Assembly: GCA_964453525.1 (NCBI GenBank)
Contig: CAYVOV010000017.1
Location: forward strand, 1 to 64,000
Origin: CAYVOV01 sp964453525
GTDB lineage: Bacteria; Chloroflexota; Dehalococcoidia; Dehalococcoidales; UBA2162
Length of the DNA: 64,000 nt
Direction: 5' to 3'
Of the stretch, positions 62,884 through 64,000 are shown piece after piece. Both the position numbers and the translations under genes were made by a program. How positions within the stretch are numbered: the stretch's first letter is position 1; each line of letters starts with the position of its first letter. Under the pieces are notes generated by a model. The model ran no database searches. It had not been told where the DNA came from and saw only the letters and a program-made list of their open reading frames with translations.

Positions 62884-64000
62884 ATGATAAAGTTTAGACG
62901 TCTATCCCACCAAATTCTGGCAGTTTCAATTAGTGTAATACTGGCAGTTTTACTACTATCTGGTTTAGCGACGACCATTTTGGCGCAACGAATAGTAACC
63001 AACAACATCATCCGTGGACAACGTGATTTAGCCATCAGCCTTACTGACTATATCTTGTTTGAAATGGAAAGCAACCTTCAGAAGCTTAATGAACTTACTA
63101 ATAAGGGTACTATCAAGGAAATGGCACCGACTTCGCTCGTTACGGAATTGCGTACGTTCCAGTCCCGTAATCCGACAATTACCAATCTCTATGTAGCCGA
63201 CCGCACAGGACAACAAATTGCCCGTTCAGACTTTCATCGTACAACAGACGTTGCCTCAATAGCAGGCTTTAAAGAAGCTTTAGAGGGTCAGGTATATTTC
63301 TCTGACTTATCCCCTGTAGTTCTGTCCTCACAATACCAACAGGCTGGTAATACTTCATTTACGTCAGAGTGGCAGGATAGCGTAGCGGTAAGTATCTTGG
63401 TACCCGTCCTGGATACAGATGAAGTGATTGGTGTGCTAGGCGCAAATATCCATTTATTCCGAATACAGCCACTTATAGAAAGTCTGACCTTCACCCACGA
63501 TGAGACAGTGATGGTGTTGTCACGGTCCGGAGAGGTCGTAGCGCATAGTCAAAAGACGGAACTCGGCAAATTGCCAGAGTTGAGTGCACCTGAGCTATTC
63601 GACGCATTGGAGATGCAATTACTTAGCGTGCCGGAGAACTACAACGATGAAATTGGTAGAACTGTTAAAGGTGCGATATATCCTATAGGAGAGCAAGGCT
63701 GGAACATAGTAGTACAAACGCCAGTGTATAAGCTGACTGAAGAGGTGCGTGGACTATGGCTTCTCTTAGCACTCGTGTTAATCGGTGGTGTAGCCCTGAC
63801 AATAGCCGCCGTCTGGTTAATGGCCAGCCGATTGACACACCCTATCAGCCAGTTGGCTCATGCTAGTGAACAGGTAGCAGCTGGCGAATTGACTACGCGG
63901 GTGGAAACAAACGCCACAAATGAAGTAGGCACGCTAGCCGATAGTTTTAATCGAATGGTATCTGAACTGAGCTATACACGGGAGCGGAACCGGCAATTAG
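62884..64000 (+). CDS. dCache-HAMP membrane sensor, 3' end outside window
   Basis: The frame is open from an ATG to the window end (372 codons visible). Residues about 10-35 form a first membrane helix, residues 40-290 an extracellular double-Cache (dCache) domain (NPTITNLYVADRTGQQIA, SILVPVLDTDEVIGVLGANI, YPIGEQGWNIVVQTP), then a second helix (LWLLLALVLIGGVALTIAAVW) and a HAMP domain (RLTHPISQLAHASEQVAAGEL, NEVGTLADSFNRMV). The output is not visible; histidine kinase, cyclase or diguanylate cyclase are possible. The ribosome site is weak. It continues the signalling cluster. Confidence 0.88.
   Translation, partial: MIKFRRLSHQILAVSISVILAVLLLSGLATTILAQRIVTNNIIRGQRDLAISLTDYILFEMESNLQKLNELTNKGTIKEMAPTSLVTELRTFQSRNPTITNLYVADRTGQQIARSDFHRTTDVASIAGFKEALEGQVYFSDLSPVVLSSQYQQAGNTSFTSEWQDSVAVSILVPVLDTDEVIGVLGANIHLFRIQPLIESLTFTHDETVMVLSRSGEVVAHSQKTELGKLPELSAPELFDALEMQLLSVPENYNDEIGRTVKGAIYPIGEQGWNIVVQTPVYKLTEEVRGLWLLLALVLIGGVALTIAAVWLMASRLTHPISQLAHASEQVAAGELTTRVETNATNEVGTLADSFNRMVSELSYTRERNRQL

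Overview
The window has no rRNA, tRNA or phage genes. Its gene content (a membrane-anchored LuxR-type regulator, orphan family-5 substrate-binding lipoproteins, acetolactate-synthase-like ThDP proteins, CaiB/BaiF, MmgE/PrpD and UroD-family enzymes, a four-subunit 2-oxoacid:ferredoxin oxidoreductase) and its short palindromic repeats suggest a mostly anaerobic, heterotrophic Chloroflexota bacterium, probably Dehalococcoidia-like. That assignment is an inference from gene content, not from a marker gene.

Layout. 0-7.4 kb: the C-terminal 2.4 thousand residues of a giant DUF11-repeat surface protein, cut by the window start. 7.4-12 kb: a DMT transporter, a GNAT acetyltransferase, a ThDP enzyme, a VOC protein and a transporter split into two half-size EamA genes. 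12-18.5 kb: a complete 2-oxoacid (pyruvate/acetoin type) dehydrogenase operon, E1alpha-E1beta-E2-E3, followed by lipB and lipA; a 102-bp palindromic repeat lies between E1beta and E2. 18.8-23.3 kb: a full-length Lhr helicase. 23.5-27.2 kb: small conserved and membrane proteins, then an Erm-like rRNA methyltransferase with a possible translational attenuator.

27.7-45 kb is a catabolic region: CaiB/BaiF CoA-transferase, two metal-dependent amidohydrolases, an S66 peptidase, an HD protein, a gamma-delta-alpha-beta oxidoreductase operon whose beta subunit is fused to a polyferredoxin, a second ThDP enzyme, an orphan substrate-binding protein, MmgE/PrpD, a toroid-fold protein, a GyrI-like protein and a diaminopimelate-decarboxylase-family enzyme. 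45-50 kb is regulatory: a GAF protein with an acidic repeat tail, small proteins, an OmpR-type regulator lacking its phospho-acceptor Asp, an excisionase-like HTH protein, a membrane LuxR regulator and a secreted protein. 50.3-56.8 kb has a UroD-family protein, a second orphan substrate-binding protein, an HdrB-like double-CCG protein and an MFS transporter. 57-64 kb has a six-bladed PD40 propeller protein, an HTH protein and a signalling cluster: a soluble three-PAS histidine kinase, three stand-alone receivers, a decayed ferritin-like gene and the start of a dCache-HAMP sensor cut by the window end.

The clearest non-coding signals are the leaders of the two substrate-binding-protein genes. 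Each has the same promoter (TTGACA-N17-TATACT) followed about 55-75 nt later by a GC-rich hairpin with a U-tract, before the gene. This looks like a shared attenuation device. Several enzymes also have altered catalytic residues: E2 (HxxxN), LipB (Lys to Glu), an amidohydrolase (first metal His to Phe), and the OmpR receiver (Asp to Asn).
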